The notes below the pieces were generated by a model. The model saw nothing but the letters and a program-made list of their open reading frames with translations, was not told the DNA's origin and made no database searches. A stretch of DNA of 64,000 nucleotides from positions 11,482,384-11,546,383 of the forward strand of contig OX465118.1 in NCBI GenBank assembly GCA_949987565.1, in the 5' to 3' direction. The position numbers were made by a program, and so were the translations under genes. The first letter of the stretch is position 1. The number at the start of each line of letters is the position of its first letter. Below are positions 36,301-47,290 of this stretch, piece after piece. The stretch is from Luidia sarsii. Lineage: Eukaryota > Echinodermata > Asteroidea > Paxillosida > Luidiidae.

Positions 36301-38243
36301 CTTTGAAATAGATGAAAGGCATGTACACAAAAAGCAAGAAACCAGGTTGAGGGTAGTAAAAAAAGTAAAAAAAACCAAAACCGATGGTATGGTAAGCACT
36401 GGTACCACTTTCCCATAATGCATGCATGTATATGAACGTCGGCCATTTTGCTTTTTGCGGTTAGAGGGGCAAGTTTCTCTATTTTATCTGCACGACATGT
36501 CGGGTACAGTGCACCCGGTGTTATTGCAGCAGATACAGGCATTGGCATTGTCTCCGACAAAGGAAAGCGCGGTCACGCTTTCCTGAACATGTACAGTCGG
36601 TTTCTTTGCTAACAGGTGCTTTTGGTATCAGGCGGTTTTGCATGCCAACACAATCATTACACAGCAACACATACGTTTATGTATAAGTGCACTGGCACTA
36701 GCCTGGCTGTGACTGTTGATAGTGAAGATAGGCTCAGTAGAAAGGGTAGCTTTTTTATGAGCACATACAACATGTTTCTCATGCCTCGGCAAGAGAAATA
36801 ATCATAAAAATTGCCCATAAATTTCGATGAATAATAGTATGGGTCTTTTTTTAAGGGAAAACACAACATTGGTCGAGGTCAATGAAAAGCATCCATACGT
36901 TGTCCTATGCAACATATGCATGAAATAGCACACCTGCTTCATTTGTTTCAAGAAAATGCAGCTTTCAACGTATTGTTCCGAAAAAATAATTTAGATCTCG
37001 GGGTGAGACGTAAATTATTTCTTTACTCCTTTCTCCAAAAATACAGCATTTTAGACAGATATATTTCAGTGCGAGGTTTCGACTATAACCATCTCCACAC
37101 TGTATAAGTTTCATGTAAATCTGTGAACATTTCTGTTTTTGACTTGACTTGACTTTATTTCAATATCAATAAATGCAGCTTCTCATAATGGTTTAAGGTA
37201 AGTAAGTAAATAATAATAACAGAGGCAATTAGGGTATTGATATTGGGGGAGCCCGTAAAAAGCATGGCTTGTCGATCTCACCAATGTTGTGTAGGGAGCT
37301 TTAAAGCCCCTACACAACATTGGTCGAGGTCAAAGAATAGCATCCATACGTTGTCTGATCCAACATATGCATGAAATACCACACCTGTGGTAATTTGAGC
37401 TCAATCCGCCAACCGAGTCTCGAGAACATAGTGAAAACTTGTTTAATTTGTTTCGCAAAAATGCAGCTTTCGACGCCGTACTGTTCCGAAAAATAGTTTA
37501 GATCTCGGTGAGACGTAAACGATTTCTTTTACTCATTTCTCCCAAAATACAACATTTTAGGCAGAAATATTTCAGTGAGAGGTTTCTACTATAAGTTAAC
37601 CATCTTCAAACTGTATAAGTTTCATGTAAATCTGTGAGCATTTCTGTTTTTCGGTCTTAACAATGTTGTGTAGGGGCTTTAAGATAAACATCTAAGTGAC
37701 TGATACAAATCCCCTTGGTAGCTTGTCAGGTCCATGTACATGTACACCGTATACATGCCAGTAGGGAAGGCACGAGCATACCACACATTCATACTCACAG
37801 CCATCTGTGATTATAGTTACATGAAATATAATCAAATAATAATCCACATCAGCCCACCGCTGTATAAGTTTCATGTAAATATGTGAGCATTTCTGTTTTT
37901 CGATCTTACCAATGTTGTGTGTAGGGGCTTTAAGACTCAACAGTATTGGCAACTCACCTCCGAATCCATCTGTGATAGCATCGGCATAGAGCGTGAGCCC
38001 ATCCTCGCCTCTCCAATCTCGGAGCCATCCCATCTCCCGCCATTGCACCAGGAGCTCGTCCAGTTTGAGCCCGTTCCCCGTGGACGCCACGCGGCGCACC
38101 TCGTCGTACCGAGCGCACTCCGCCGCGTACCCGTCCCCGTGCAACGGCTCGGTCAGCCCCATGGCGTTCATCTCCAAGCCCGACGATGAGTCCATAGCAT
38201 CCGGTGTCCCGTTGCTCAGCAGCACTTTCGTGTCACTCTCCAT
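24848..38243 (-). CDS. TRPC-family cation channel with long coiled-coil tail
   Basis: Exons (-): 37958-38243, 35676-35794, 34833-34940, 32955-33242, 32033-32140, 31146-31333, 29846-29982, 28742-29408, 27768-27963, 27328-27492, 26908-26946, 26665-26786, 24848-26099. Phases close, giving about 1224 aa. In order: an ankyrin-repeat region ([26 protein letters not shown]), the TRP_2 segment ([15 protein letters not shown] to [13 protein letters not shown]), the linker helix [15 protein letters not shown], six membrane segments (about 325-690), the pore with LYWSLYGL (642-649), S6 ([15 protein letters not shown]), the TRP box EWKF (705-708) and [13 protein letters not shown] 13-residue microexon follows, then the TRPC-type LVSTRYIQ helix. 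Members are plasma-membrane calcium-permeable channels, usually receptor/PLC-operated. The final exon adds a heptad-rich coiled coil of about 400 aa that I do not know from TRPC proteins. The start ATG at 38243 is the first in the exon 1 frame before the conserved part. Confidence 0.93.
26255..26588. mobile_element. MITE, family B
   Basis: Full-length copy with aaggccccatacaacattgg at one end and caatgttgtattgggctttt at the other. It lies in the TRPC intron between the coiled-coil exon and the preceding exon. Confidence 0.8.
27085..27312. repeat. (GACAGG/GACAGA)n hexanucleotide array
   Basis: About 225 bp of hexamers, beginning about 15 bp beyond the donor of the TRPC exon at 27328-27492, on the intron side. 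Arg/Asp repeats and Leu/Ser repeats in the frames are by-products of the repeat. Confidence 0.9.
28255..28480 (-). mobile_element. SINE-1 copy, reverse orientation
   Basis: The reverse strand reads ccccgtcccggcaaagactt, a gctggatagcttaggtag-type A-box region and a ggttaaaatcccggtccag tail. A second tail fragment in + orientation (caggttcaaatcccggtcca) lies at about 28600-28660. Confidence 0.65.
29476..29732. mobile_element. MITE, family A
   Basis: Intact GTGACCCGGCACAGC ends with an AATT target duplication. It lies in a TRPC intron. Confidence 0.85.
30029..30574. mobile_element. Inverted-repeat element, family E, with internal duplication
   Basis: The ends (AAAGGTCGCCGCACACGAG type, continuing as agctatctgctgagcaaaaa and ctctcgaggtcgttagctca) are inverted over about 60-90 bp. 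The interior holds a tandem duplication of about 125 bp (30175-30298 and 30299-30440). A second element of this family is at 42966-43325. Confidence 0.8.
30800..30905. repeat. Palindromic hairpin
   Basis: The stretch gctgatgtttatgcatattc is followed about 45 bases later by its complement (attatgcataaacatcagc), with matching outer flanks (gttcct / agaacc). It is a small foldback in a TRPC intron. Confidence 0.5.
31436..31683. mobile_element. MITE, family A
   Basis: Inverted orientation relative to the 29476 copy, flanked by ATAT on both sides. It lies in a TRPC intron about 100 bp from the acceptor of the exon at 31146-31333. Confidence 0.85.
32543..32844. mobile_element. Foldback MITE, family D, with nested LINE tail
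   Basis: The ends aggagggtttgcgatgacac and gtgtcaccgtaaaccctcct are inverted. A LINE 3' end (gagctcctcacagcagtgct to gactatccagtcgaggg) with an (ATG)n tail sits inside the right half at about 32706-32820. Confidence 0.7.
33334..33739. mobile_element. Inverted-repeat element with tagagctctata ends
   Basis: The end catagagctctataaattaa plus ctagagtgcgcactc is repeated inverted at 33705-33739. Inner blocks (ggatgcgcgtcc-like; ccattaccaaagaggg against its inverse) extend the arms to roughly 100 bp. It lies in a TRPC intron. Confidence 0.7.
34332..34690. mobile_element. MITE, family B
   Basis: Reverse-oriented copy, diverged at its ends (aaaggcccaatagaacattg and caatgttgtatagggtctgt). It is intronic in TRPC. 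Confidence 0.75.
36854..37932. mobile_element. Cluster of three family C MITEs
   Basis: Two near-complete units (about 36854-37305 and 37302-37681) and a truncated third (about 37858-37932) share ends of the type GCCCCTACACAACATTGGTC. The ends resemble family B but the interior differs (agcatccatacgttgtctga). The first unit carries an insertion at about 37137-37280. The truncated copy ends about 20 bp from the donor of TRPC exon 1. Confidence 0.7.
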
Positions 38244-38825
38244 ACCTCTGTCCTTGTAACTCTCCGATCGGTGATAACAAAAATATTGCTCCCTCAACCT
38301 CTGTCCTTGTAACTTTCCGATCGGTGGTAACAAAATTTGCTGAGAAAAATTAATGTGTGTTATTCACAAAATGGGGCGTGTTGGTGACTATAGTGCATTA
38401 ACCGTGCAAGCACAGGCTCCGGACGTCTTCACTCTTTTCCGTGGGGGCAAGGACATAACTCAACGGACTAACCAACTTCGAAGTCGGGCCAATTTCCAGA
38501 AGTTTCCGGTCTTGAAATTGTCGAAAACTGGCGCGACACTAGCCCGACCCGTCCTTGTCTTCTTTGCAACGACACGCAGCTATCATGGCAGCTAGCCTAC
38601 CACTGATTTTGTAAGCTCAGACCGCCTGGATTCGAATCACTGGACCGTTGCGGGACACGGGACGGCATTGAATCCCGGCACCATACACAGCCATTACTGA
38701 CAAAATAGCCAACGAAAGAGTATACCTACCTACCCTAACTTCACGGTTACCTTGTCATAGAGCACCACACAATATTATATTTCGGTATTTTTTTTGCACT
38801 TGTTTTCGTCCATTTACATCTCTAT

Positions 38826-39187
38826 CCACGTCCCCCCTCTCTCTATCTCTCTCTCTCTCTCTCCTTCTCTATCTATTCTTCTCTCTCTCTCACCATCTCT
38901 CTCTCTCTCCCTCTCTCTCTCTCTCTCCCACTCTCTCTCTCTCTCCCACTCCCACTCCCTCTCTCTCTCACTCCCTCTCTGCCCCTCTCCCTCTCTCTCC
39001 CTCTCCCCTCTTTCTCTCCCCTCTCTCTATCTCCCCTCTCTCCCTCCCCCTCTCTCCCATCTCTCTCTTTCCCCCTCGCCCCCTCTCTCTATCTCCCTTT
39101 CTCTCCCCCCCCCCTCTCTCCCCCTCTCTCTCTTTCCCCCTCGCCCCTCTCTTTATCTTCCTCTCTCTCCCGTCCCCCTCTCTCTGT
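38826..39187. repeat. (CT)n-rich tract
   Basis: About 360 bp of CTCTCT with CCC interruptions, roughly 600 bp upstream of the TRPC start codon, so it reads as GA-rich on the gene's strand. Ser/Leu/Pro frames here are artefacts. Confidence 0.9.
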
Positions 39188-39383
39188 ATGGATGTTATTG
39201 TGAAAGCTTTGACACGAATCTCGGGGTTTTATGCGTCCTGAAAATAATGTTATCTACCCTTTCGTCCATGCTGTATATACTTCATCAATTTTATTTTATT
39301 CCAACCACTTCATTAGTGTATTCTCTTGCATTTTAAAAATATATTTTGTTCTTATTTTCAAGATGATGAATCATTCTTTATTA

Positions 39384-39569
39384 GGTCTATTAGGTCTATC
39401 ATAGGTTGAGTGCCGGTTGAATTCATCCGACCGATTAATGTCCCCCGATAGAAAGCCGACTGTACAGGACTCTGGGGTGGAAAATACACGATGGCTCTCC
39501 GGTGGAAATGACATCGGACGGGTCAAATCATCTGATACCCAACCGATGATCTTTTTGACAAGAGGCCTA
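39384..39569. mobile_element. Inverted-repeat element, family F
   Basis: The right end reads (inverted) AGGCCTCTTGTCAAAAAG, then atcatcggttgggtatcaga. Copies are also at 41025-41310 and 47691-47883. Confidence 0.7.
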
Positions 39570-40701
39570 ACTTCCCTCCAGAAGATAAATCTAAACATTT
39601 AACAACAGGGTTTCTTGATCCTCGCAGCTCTGGTATACATTAATAGATTACAGATAAAGTAATCCCATTGAAAATCAACTCTGGTCGGACTTTGGAAACC
39701 AAAAACAACGAAATCACTCTAAACTGTAACTGTATACCTCTTCAACCCTTTCTACTGACAAAAAAATTCCCTGACAACTAAAACATGCACAGCAACTGCT
39801 GATGAAGTTTGTGCTACCAGAATGATATCGACATTCATCATCTCAAATTATCATCTTAAAATTCACTGCATGTCAGTCTTTTTGGAATTTTCTTTAAAAT
39901 TAAAATCAGCTTAGATCAAAGGCGATAGCACCATCTACATGCATATAGACTCATAATAATTGTTGCCATTACATCAGTTAATAATTTTTGGTCTTTTCTA
40001 TATCAAATATGTATTTACACACCTATTTACAATATAATTTATAATCTAACAGTTTTGAATTGCATACAGTAGGACGTTCTCTTGCTGATTTCATATTTCA
40101 TAGGATTTTTTTTTAACGATCCAAAAGCGCCCTCTAGCGATATGAAAACCATTTTCCCGAGGTTCAGAGGTCAAATCCAAGCTGAGATTGATCATCATTA
40201 TTGTAACGTCCCATTTCACTTTGTGATCACACAATGACAATAACATTGATCTTTCTATTTTTTGGTACCCCTAACTAATTTGCTGAAATTAATTTGTTCT
40301 TTCTGTTTTCATTGTTTACTTTTCTTTGTGGACAAACGAAATAAAGATATATTCTCTCACTTAGCAGATACTGCCTTTGTGGCTGGAAGCTCCTGCTAGG
40401 ATCGTTTTGATGAAAAAAGCACCAAACCGAAAGGAACCTTTGGCAGAAACGAAAATGTTTGGAACCTGACTTGTTCCATCAGTGTGGAATTTCCTTGAGT
40501 GACTTTCAAAAAAGTGGTTGCTGACTAAAATGACCCACATTCAAGTATCAAATCTCGGGAGGACCTGACGTTTCGATCCTAGCACGATCCCAGGTCCTGC
40601 TACGATCGAATAAATGTCAGACCCTAATCTTTGATAGTGTGGAATTTCAAGTGGTTTTTTTGTTGTTCTTCTTTTGGAAAATAATGTCTCGTTTCATCGC
40701 A

Positions 40702-43564
40702 TTACCAGTAGGACTTGACGCACTCAATGTCGTTTACCAGTGATTTGGCCAGGCAAATGACCAAGCACTCCATGATCACCAGGACCCCGCCGGCAATACC
40801 TAAGATGATGGCATTGCTGATGAACCAAGCCTTCATCCCTTCCACGCAGCCCGCGCTGAAGATGGACGGGCTGGGTATCTTCAGGGCGTCGAAGCCGCAT
40901 TGGTAGTTGATGACGTCAGCCTCAGGGTCGGGCAGGCAACACGAGTAGGGGACGCTGCACCGGGATCTGGCCGGGGACTCACAGTTGAAATATCTGTCGG
41001 ATCAAGAAGAGACAAATCAACTATAGGGCCTCTTGTCAGAAAGATCATCGGTTGGGCATCAGATGATTTGACCCGTCCGATGTCGTTTCCACCGGATAGC
41101 CATCGTGTATTTCTCACTCCAGAGTCCAGTACAATCGGCTTTCTACCGGGGGAAATTGATTTGACCTGTCCGATGTCGTTTCCACCGGATAGCCATCGTG
41201 TATTTCTCACCCCAGAGTCCAGTACAATCGGCTTTCTACCGGGGGAAATTTTATCGGTCGGATGAATTCAACCGGCACTCAACCGATGATCTTTTTGACA
41301 AGAGACCTAGGGATCAAGGAAAATACATTAAAGGCCCCATACAACATTGGTAAAAGTCAAAAGATTCCCATCGTTTGTGTGTTAAACCATTAAACATTCC
41401 AAAAATGAAATCCTGCGAAGGTTAGCTCAAAATGGCAATCTGAGAAAGTAGAAAAAGGCAAAAAAACCGTCCCGTTTTCGCACCGTTCTGTAGTGTAAGA
41501 AATAGTTTATTATTCGCGAGTGATAAACTATTTGTCGATGTTTGAGTGAAGATTTCTCGAGAAGTACTGTATCCCAAGACCGTAAGATTTCACTTACATG
41601 TTTTCCTCCCAGTCCGCGGGTCCTACAGCCGATCCGCAACATTGCAGATTCTCCTGAAGACCATCCAAGATGAACTGTGTGTCTGGATCCTCTGTATCAT
41701 CAAGGATAAACGAACAGCAAACTGGGTTGGTGTAAAGAAAACCTTTCAATCAAGGCCTGGCATTGACGTGTGGCATAATGACTTGTCATCTTTGACTTTG
41801 TCTAGATTGGTTTGCTACAGTGCTTTTTTTCTCTCTCTCTCCAATTCCTCGTTTTTAAATGAGATTTGAAGGTTTTCATGGGGAGGGTAGCAGAAGGAGA
41901 GGGCTTGGTGTCACCGCTAGCCTACTCCTTCTCCTCGTTTTTAATTTATGATACAAACTGTGCCCACGGTGACTTAAGCCAGTCAACCATAGCGTGGATG
42001 TCCGGCTCGCTTTGATGCCCAGGATCTAGATCGAACGTCTTGGGTCTGAAGGACTTTGATGGCCTTTTAAGACCTTGTGGGTTGCCCAGAGCGCTCAAGC
42101 ACGGAATTCAAGACATGAGACGCTGCGGCAACATCTTCGGCAAAAACCTCCGTTCTCTGTTCAGAATTTCTAAACAAAGAAGGCCCAAAGGCCGACAGTA
42201 CGAATCAACAGGAGGATGAATTACAAAGATTCTGAACTCACCGTAGTAATTCTTGATGGAGTTATTGAGCCACGTCTCAAGGATCGCGAAGACTTTGTCC
42301 TGGTAGAAGTAAGCTAAGACGCCGATGGTAATCTCGGCAAGGAAGATGAGGATCATGCTGTAGGTGAATAACTTGAGAAGGCACGTGTTTTCTCTGAGGG
42401 CCCCGATGCACCCGCTAGCCGCCAGTAGGAAGATGACGGCTCCAACGATAATGAACCCGTACATGGGATCGAAGCCAATGCCAGCCACCTGCCGGACACA
42501 AAAGGGCCAACAATTAAGTCCAACCTTAGACAGGTTCATTGGGGTATCTTGTTTTTTTAAATCTCTCACACGTTAGAGGGCCTGACGTTTCGATCCTTGC
42601 AGGACCTTTCTCAAAGGAAAAGGGCCTCTGAGAAACGTTTCGATCCTAGTAGGACCTTTCTCAAAGGCAGAGGGCCTTTGAGAAACGTTTCGATCCTAGC
42701 AGGACCTTTCTCAAAGGAAAAGGGCCTCTGAGAAACGTTTCGATCCTAGCAGGACCTTTCTCAAAGGCAAAGGGCCTTTGAGAAACGTTTCGATCCTCGC
42801 AGGACCTTTCTCAAAGGCAGAGTGCCTTTGAGAAACGTTTCGATCCCAGCAGGACCTTTCTCAAAGGCAAAGGGCCTTTGAGAAACGTCCTGCTAGGATC
42901 GAAACGTCAGGCCCTCTATCTTGTCAGAAGCAACAGACCCGCTCAAAGAAGTTACGGGTTGTTGCGAAAGGTCGCCGCACACGAGAGCTATCTGCTGAGC
43001 AAAAATTCTCTCGAGGTCGTTAGCTCAGCACGTAGCTCACCGTGTGCGCTGAACTTTGGATGATGCACCTCTCATGGATGAAAACTCATCGTGTGCGGCG
43101 ACTCGAGCTACATGCTGAGCCACAAAAACTGGCCAATGGCCAATGAAAGCGCACGCCCTATTCACGTGGATGCCAAAATCAAACAGGACAGATATTGGTC
43201 TCACGACCTCTTGAGGCAGAAATCTCACCAAAAGGTTCAGCGCACACGGTGAGCTACGTGCTGAGCTAACGACCTCGAGAGAATTTTTTGCTCAGCAGAT
43301 AGCTCTGGTGTGCGGCGGCCTTTAAGGTCCGCCGGGCCTTCAGCACTCGGCTCACCTCTGCGATGGCCTCAACGCTGACCAGGGCCTTGGACACGACTCC
43401 CCAGACGCCGAAGCCCAGCAGGAAGACGCCGAGCATCCAGAAGAGGAGGTTGATGAAGAACATGGTGTACTTGATGCAGGGGCTGACCTCCACGCCGGGA
43501 GGTGCCCGGCGAAATCGACGCAGCGACTGCATCCTGGTCTTGCGGGCTTGCTGCTGCGGTGACC

Positions 43565-43607
<43 letters not shown>

Positions 43608-44763
43608 GTTTTGATTTTGCTGCTTTTTCTTTGGCTGTTGTTTCTGCTGTTGCTGTCGCTGCTGCTGCTGCTGTTGCTGCTGCTGTTGCTGCTGCTGTTG
43701 TTGATGTTGCTGCTGCTGTTGCTGCATCTGTTGCTGGGGGTGCTGTTGCTGATGTTGCTGTCTCTGTTGCTGGGGGTGCTGCTGTTGCTGCTGTTGATGT
43801 CTCTGCTGTTGCTGCTGTTGCTGCTGTTGCTGCTGTTGCTGCTGTTGCTGCTGCTGTTGTTGCTGTTCTGGCCAATTTTGTGGTGGTCTATTTTGGACGT
43901 TCTGTGGTTAAGATCAACAGACAGATTGTAGCCAGACTTTGAAAAAATAACCTTTTCCTCTTTACTCTTTCTTTTGGGTCAAAAACACTGGCATTATCTT
44001 GAAGCGATTAAGAGTCACAAGCTGTGGCTATTGAACGTATTCTGTGCCTCGTCTTTCCATGCAGTGAGATCGGCAGCTATGATTGTCGATTATTCAAAAT
44101 AGAGAAGGGATCGAGGATGGCCATTGGAGACGTTGATTGTGAGAGTACTTCATGGAGATTCATGTTTTGTTGGAGCAGAATTTAAGAGAATTATCTGCCG
44201 TCTTATTCAGACCTCGATGTAAAGATGCAAATGGTATGAGTGTCCTGGGTTCTATTTCATTAGAGGCAGGAATATTCTTATCTGGAACTTAGGGAGAATT
44301 TCATTTCGAATTCCAGAAAACAAAACCCGAAGCATCATAGCATCAATGTTCCTATTTCATAAACCAATGTAGGTCATCTACTAGGAAGAATCCATTTCCA
44401 TCTCTGGACTGAATTTGTGTCTTAATTGTCATAAGTTTAGACATTTTATTTAGCACATTGCTCTCTTAATTTAGGAACATTTTATTTAGGAAGATTCCTA
44501 TACCCTTGTTATGAAATAGAGCCCTGGATGATATTTCTGTCATTATTTTGTCCCCTCCCCCTTCATGGATGTCCATAGATTCTTGCGAGTCTGTTTACCT
44601 GCTGCTGTTGATGTGCATATTGAGCTGCTTGCTGCTGTTCCACCTGTCCCGGCTGCAGGTAGTACCCCTGACCCCTCATCTCGGGGTACCTCACCTGTTG
44701 GCTGACCGAGTACGGAGGGGGGTTGGTGGGGGTAGCACTGCTGGCTGACTTCGGGCGTCCCAT
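40702..44763 (-). CDS. TspanC8-type tetraspanin with glutamine-rich N-terminal extension
   Basis: Exons (-): 44599-44763, 43356-43901, 42242-42488, 41598-41691, 40702-40993. Phases close, giving about 447 aa. The ATG at 44763 has a strong context (gaccATGG) and lies 19 bases after an acceptor, so an upstream non-coding exon is likely. Residues 1-195 are cytoplasmic and dominated by Gln, with Pro, His and a basic patch (RKTRMQSLRRFRR) before the membrane. Four membrane segments follow: CIKYTMFFINLLFW, GFIIVGAVIFLLAASG, LIFLAEITIGVLAYF and IILGIAGGVLVIMECLVI. The large loop has CCG plus FNC, RC, SCC, QCGF and AGC, making eight cysteines, which defines the TspanC8 group. Family members escort ADAM10 to the cell surface and tune its substrate choice. 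The loop and C-terminus (SLVNDIECVKSYW) match Tspan5/14/17-like proteins. The long N-terminus is unlike any tetraspanin I know, since most have 10-20 residues there. Confidence 0.93.
41025..41310. mobile_element. Family F element with internal tandem duplication
   Basis: The ends agggcctcttgtcagaaaga and ttgacaagagacct are inverted. About 66-80 bp of the interior (gatgtcgtttccaccggata to ctaccgggggaaatt) is duplicated. It ends about 30 bp from the acceptor of the last tetraspanin exon. Confidence 0.75.
41330..41590. mobile_element. Truncated family B MITE abutting a tetraspanin exon
   Basis: The left end and core match family B, but the unit stops at cgtaagattt. The donor site of tetraspanin exon 4 (41598-41691) follows within about 8 bases, so the right end of the element is missing. 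Confidence 0.7.
42578..42915. repeat. Tandem array of FB1 foldback units, 60-bp period
   Basis: Five units of exactly 60 bp (42601, 42661, 42721, 42781, 42841) carry gagaaacgtttcgatcctag, then caggacctttctcaaagg. Adjacent units alternate between ggaaaagggcctctg and ggcagagggcctttg spacers, and the array closes with an inverted arm (ctgctaggatcgaaacgtca). It lies in the tetraspanin intron between exons 2 and 3. Confidence 0.85.
42966..43325. mobile_element. Inverted-repeat element, family E
   Basis: Terminal inverted repeats like those at 30029-30574, without the internal duplication. It ends about 30 bp from the donor of tetraspanin exon 2. Confidence 0.8.
43548..43870 (-). repeat. Coding CAG/CAA array (poly-glutamine)
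   Basis: On the gene strand this is mostly CAG and CAA codons with His (CAC/CAT), Pro, Arg and Lys interruptions, in frame with the tetraspanin. The opposite strand yields long Leu or Ala runs that are shadows. Confidence 0.9.
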
Positions 44764-45173
44764 GGTCCCGAGGCCTCAGTATCTGCCGAGGAAATAATAC
44801 AATTGTCTACATCAGACTCCAGAGCAATGATTCCCGTGCGCTTTTCCGTTGGGCGTTTCCTCGTTTGCGTGCTCCGTTACTATCAGCGTGAGGCAATCCG
44901 CCGTTGGTCACAGTTTTATCAGCCGACACGTTGGTTCGAAGGCCATAAAGAACTCGAGCGTTATCCGGGTGATTATTTTGCAGTATAGCAAAGATCCGCT
45001 GTTCTGATCACTTCACCGAATTCATTCTCAATAACACAATGCCTGAACTTGAAGTGCTCGAAACCGAAAATATCATTTCCAGCTGGGGTTTTCTCGAAAC
45101 CGAAATTGTCGGCACCCGAATGAGGAAAACAATACACGTTCACAAAAACAACTTTACTCTTCTTTAAAAATAT

Positions 45174-45422
45174 GTGACCCGGCACAGCGACATGAGAAAT
45201 ATCCCACCAAAACACTTTTCGAGTAAACAACGCCTAAATTCAAAGTATCTTCTCAATTCGATTAAAAATCTATTCTATTTTATTTTTGTATTTTCGGAAA
45301 GTTAATGTATTGGAGGAAATTTTGATATCATTTGAAAGCTAATTGTACACCCTTTTACATCATTAGAAAATCTCAAAATCTCAAAAGTGGGGGTTATTCC
45401 TCATTATGATGTGCCGGGTCAC
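45174..45422. mobile_element. MITE, family A
   Basis: GTGACCCGGCACAGC ends flanked by ATAT duplications. Confidence 0.85.
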
Positions 45423-47039
45423 ATATTAGCTGGCGTAAAAGATACGCGTGACAATGTGTGCTGGTCATGATTTACTGAAATAATTGTCAGACTTCGTTAT
45501 GAATAAATAGACTACTGGTCGGAATTAATTGGAAAGGACAAAGGTCACCGTAGATGTGCATCCAGCCGCTCCTTTGTCAATAATTATATCAACGATCTTT
45601 GGTTTTCCTGTGGCAAATTGTATGTACAAATGACGTTATACGTTAGTCATTGTATTGACAACTCTTCCTCATACCTTGACATAATAATTATACAAAACAG
45701 GAAAGTAGAACGTGATCAGGTCAGGGTGACTATGTGCACAGTACACGCACCAATATCCCCTGACATGTCATTACACTTATAAAACAACGGTGTACAAGTT
45801 CAGCGGTTCAAGAAGACTGACTGGTATTTTTTCCGGCGCAGTTTCCTGCAGCGTCTATTATTTCGAGAAACCTTACCCTTTCGTTTTTGTGGGGCCGAGA
45901 GCTGTGGTATTGAGCGGGAAATGTATGCAGCTAGCTACGTGCGCTTACAGCTACGACTGCATTACCGTCGTAAATCTGTCGGCCTACTGCGAAATGGCTT
46001 ACAAAAATGGTTGATTTCACAGAGCTCAATTTGATAAAAAAAAAAAAAAAACCTTGCTCGGTTTTAATCTGCTTTCCTCTAAAAGCTCTACTCGCATTTG
46101 TTGCTAAAGAAACAAATCTCAAATAGTGCAGGTAAGAGGCATTTAAGGACCCGGAGAATTTCGTTGGCAATCCTGTTTAAATGTGACCAGGGAAGACGGT
46201 GAATACTTTGAACAAAGCTGTCTCTCCATGGGGATTGGGGAATGGGTTTTTTCTTTTTCAAAGCAGAGAAACCGAAAGACACAAGGTCTAGCATCAATAC
46301 TGGACAGTCGTCAGTAAGGCCAAGTGGTCAAGCCATGAGGTCAGCGAGCCCAGACATAATGTGACCCACCAGGGTAAAACCAGTCACATGTCCAAAATTT
46401 CACAATTTATTTATTTGGGGCAAATCTACACAAAAAAATCCTTTCAATGTGATGCATATTTCACTGAATTCGAATAACAATAATTGACCGAGTGAGGAAA
46501 ATACTGTAGATACCAAATCGCGAATACGCCGTCCGTAAGACCGCGTGGTCACGTCATGAGGTTAGCGAGCCCAGACTAAAGGCCCTACTTTCCTCGGGAG
46601 AGTCTTGAGCCCTTTTCCAAAACCCGGCTTAGGCTTCGGCTCCGGCTTTATCTACATGTCTTCCATTCATTTTAAACACCAAGGCATGAAAATGGGAGGC
46701 CTTTGGCTTCGTTTTTGTTTTTATGTTATACTGTGTTTTGAAAGAAAAAAAGTTATCCAAAGCTTCAACTTCAACAAAGAACTCCAGCCTGCGTTTTTAG
46801 CTTTCGGATAACAGAGACGAAGCCGGAGCCGAAGCCTAAGCCGGGTGTTGGGGCTTAATGAACCTCTAAGAGGTCAGCATCGAGAGACTGCGTGACTTGG
46901 AGTTGCTATTGACGTTTTAGAGGACTCGGATGTATCTCATGCAGAGATCACATAACAAAAAGAGGGAGTGAGGATGATCGTGATGAATCATCTCATCGCC
47001 GTGAAAAAAAACCATAAAATAATTGAGGTGATATACGAG

Positions 47040-47290
47040 GATGTCACAAGATGGACAGGACTGACGAAGACTGATCATGCAGGGCACTGTGCAAGGAGTG
47101 AGAAGAAGAGGCAGACAGACAAAGAGATGGGAAGACAACATCACAGAGTGGACAGGGCTCGGTCCGAGTAAAGCCCTTCGGAAAGCAGAAAACAGAGAAG
47201 GTCGGAGAGAAGGCGGTTGATAGAGTTCTACAATGGTGCCCCAGCGGTCTACAAGACTACGTGACAAATGAACGAAATAACAAGAAGTGA
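47040..47290 (+). pseudogene. LINE reverse-transcriptase C-terminal remnant
   Basis: One frame reads GTVQGVRRRGRQTKRWEDNI and then TEWTGLGPSKALRKAENRE. This is the arginine-rich tail of a widespread class of non-LTR retrotransposons that typically ends near a VVPQRPS-like motif. Stops and frameshifts follow, so it is dead. The family assignment is from memory. Confidence 0.6.

Larger units (their letters stand above)
38244..40701. other. Spacer between TRPC 5' end and tetraspanin 3' end
   Basis: Just upstream of the TRPC ATG a 37-bp block (cctctgtccttgtaactctc and following) is tandemly duplicated (about 38247-38283 and 38296-38332). Then come the CT tract, a family F element and AT-rich DNA with FB1 pieces near 40510-40615. 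No further gene is recognised, and no core promoter was identified. Confidence 0.4.

Noticed and set aside
43502..43942. Poly-Leu and poly-Ala frames on the + strand
   Set aside because: They are shadows of the tetraspanin poly-glutamine exon on the - strand.
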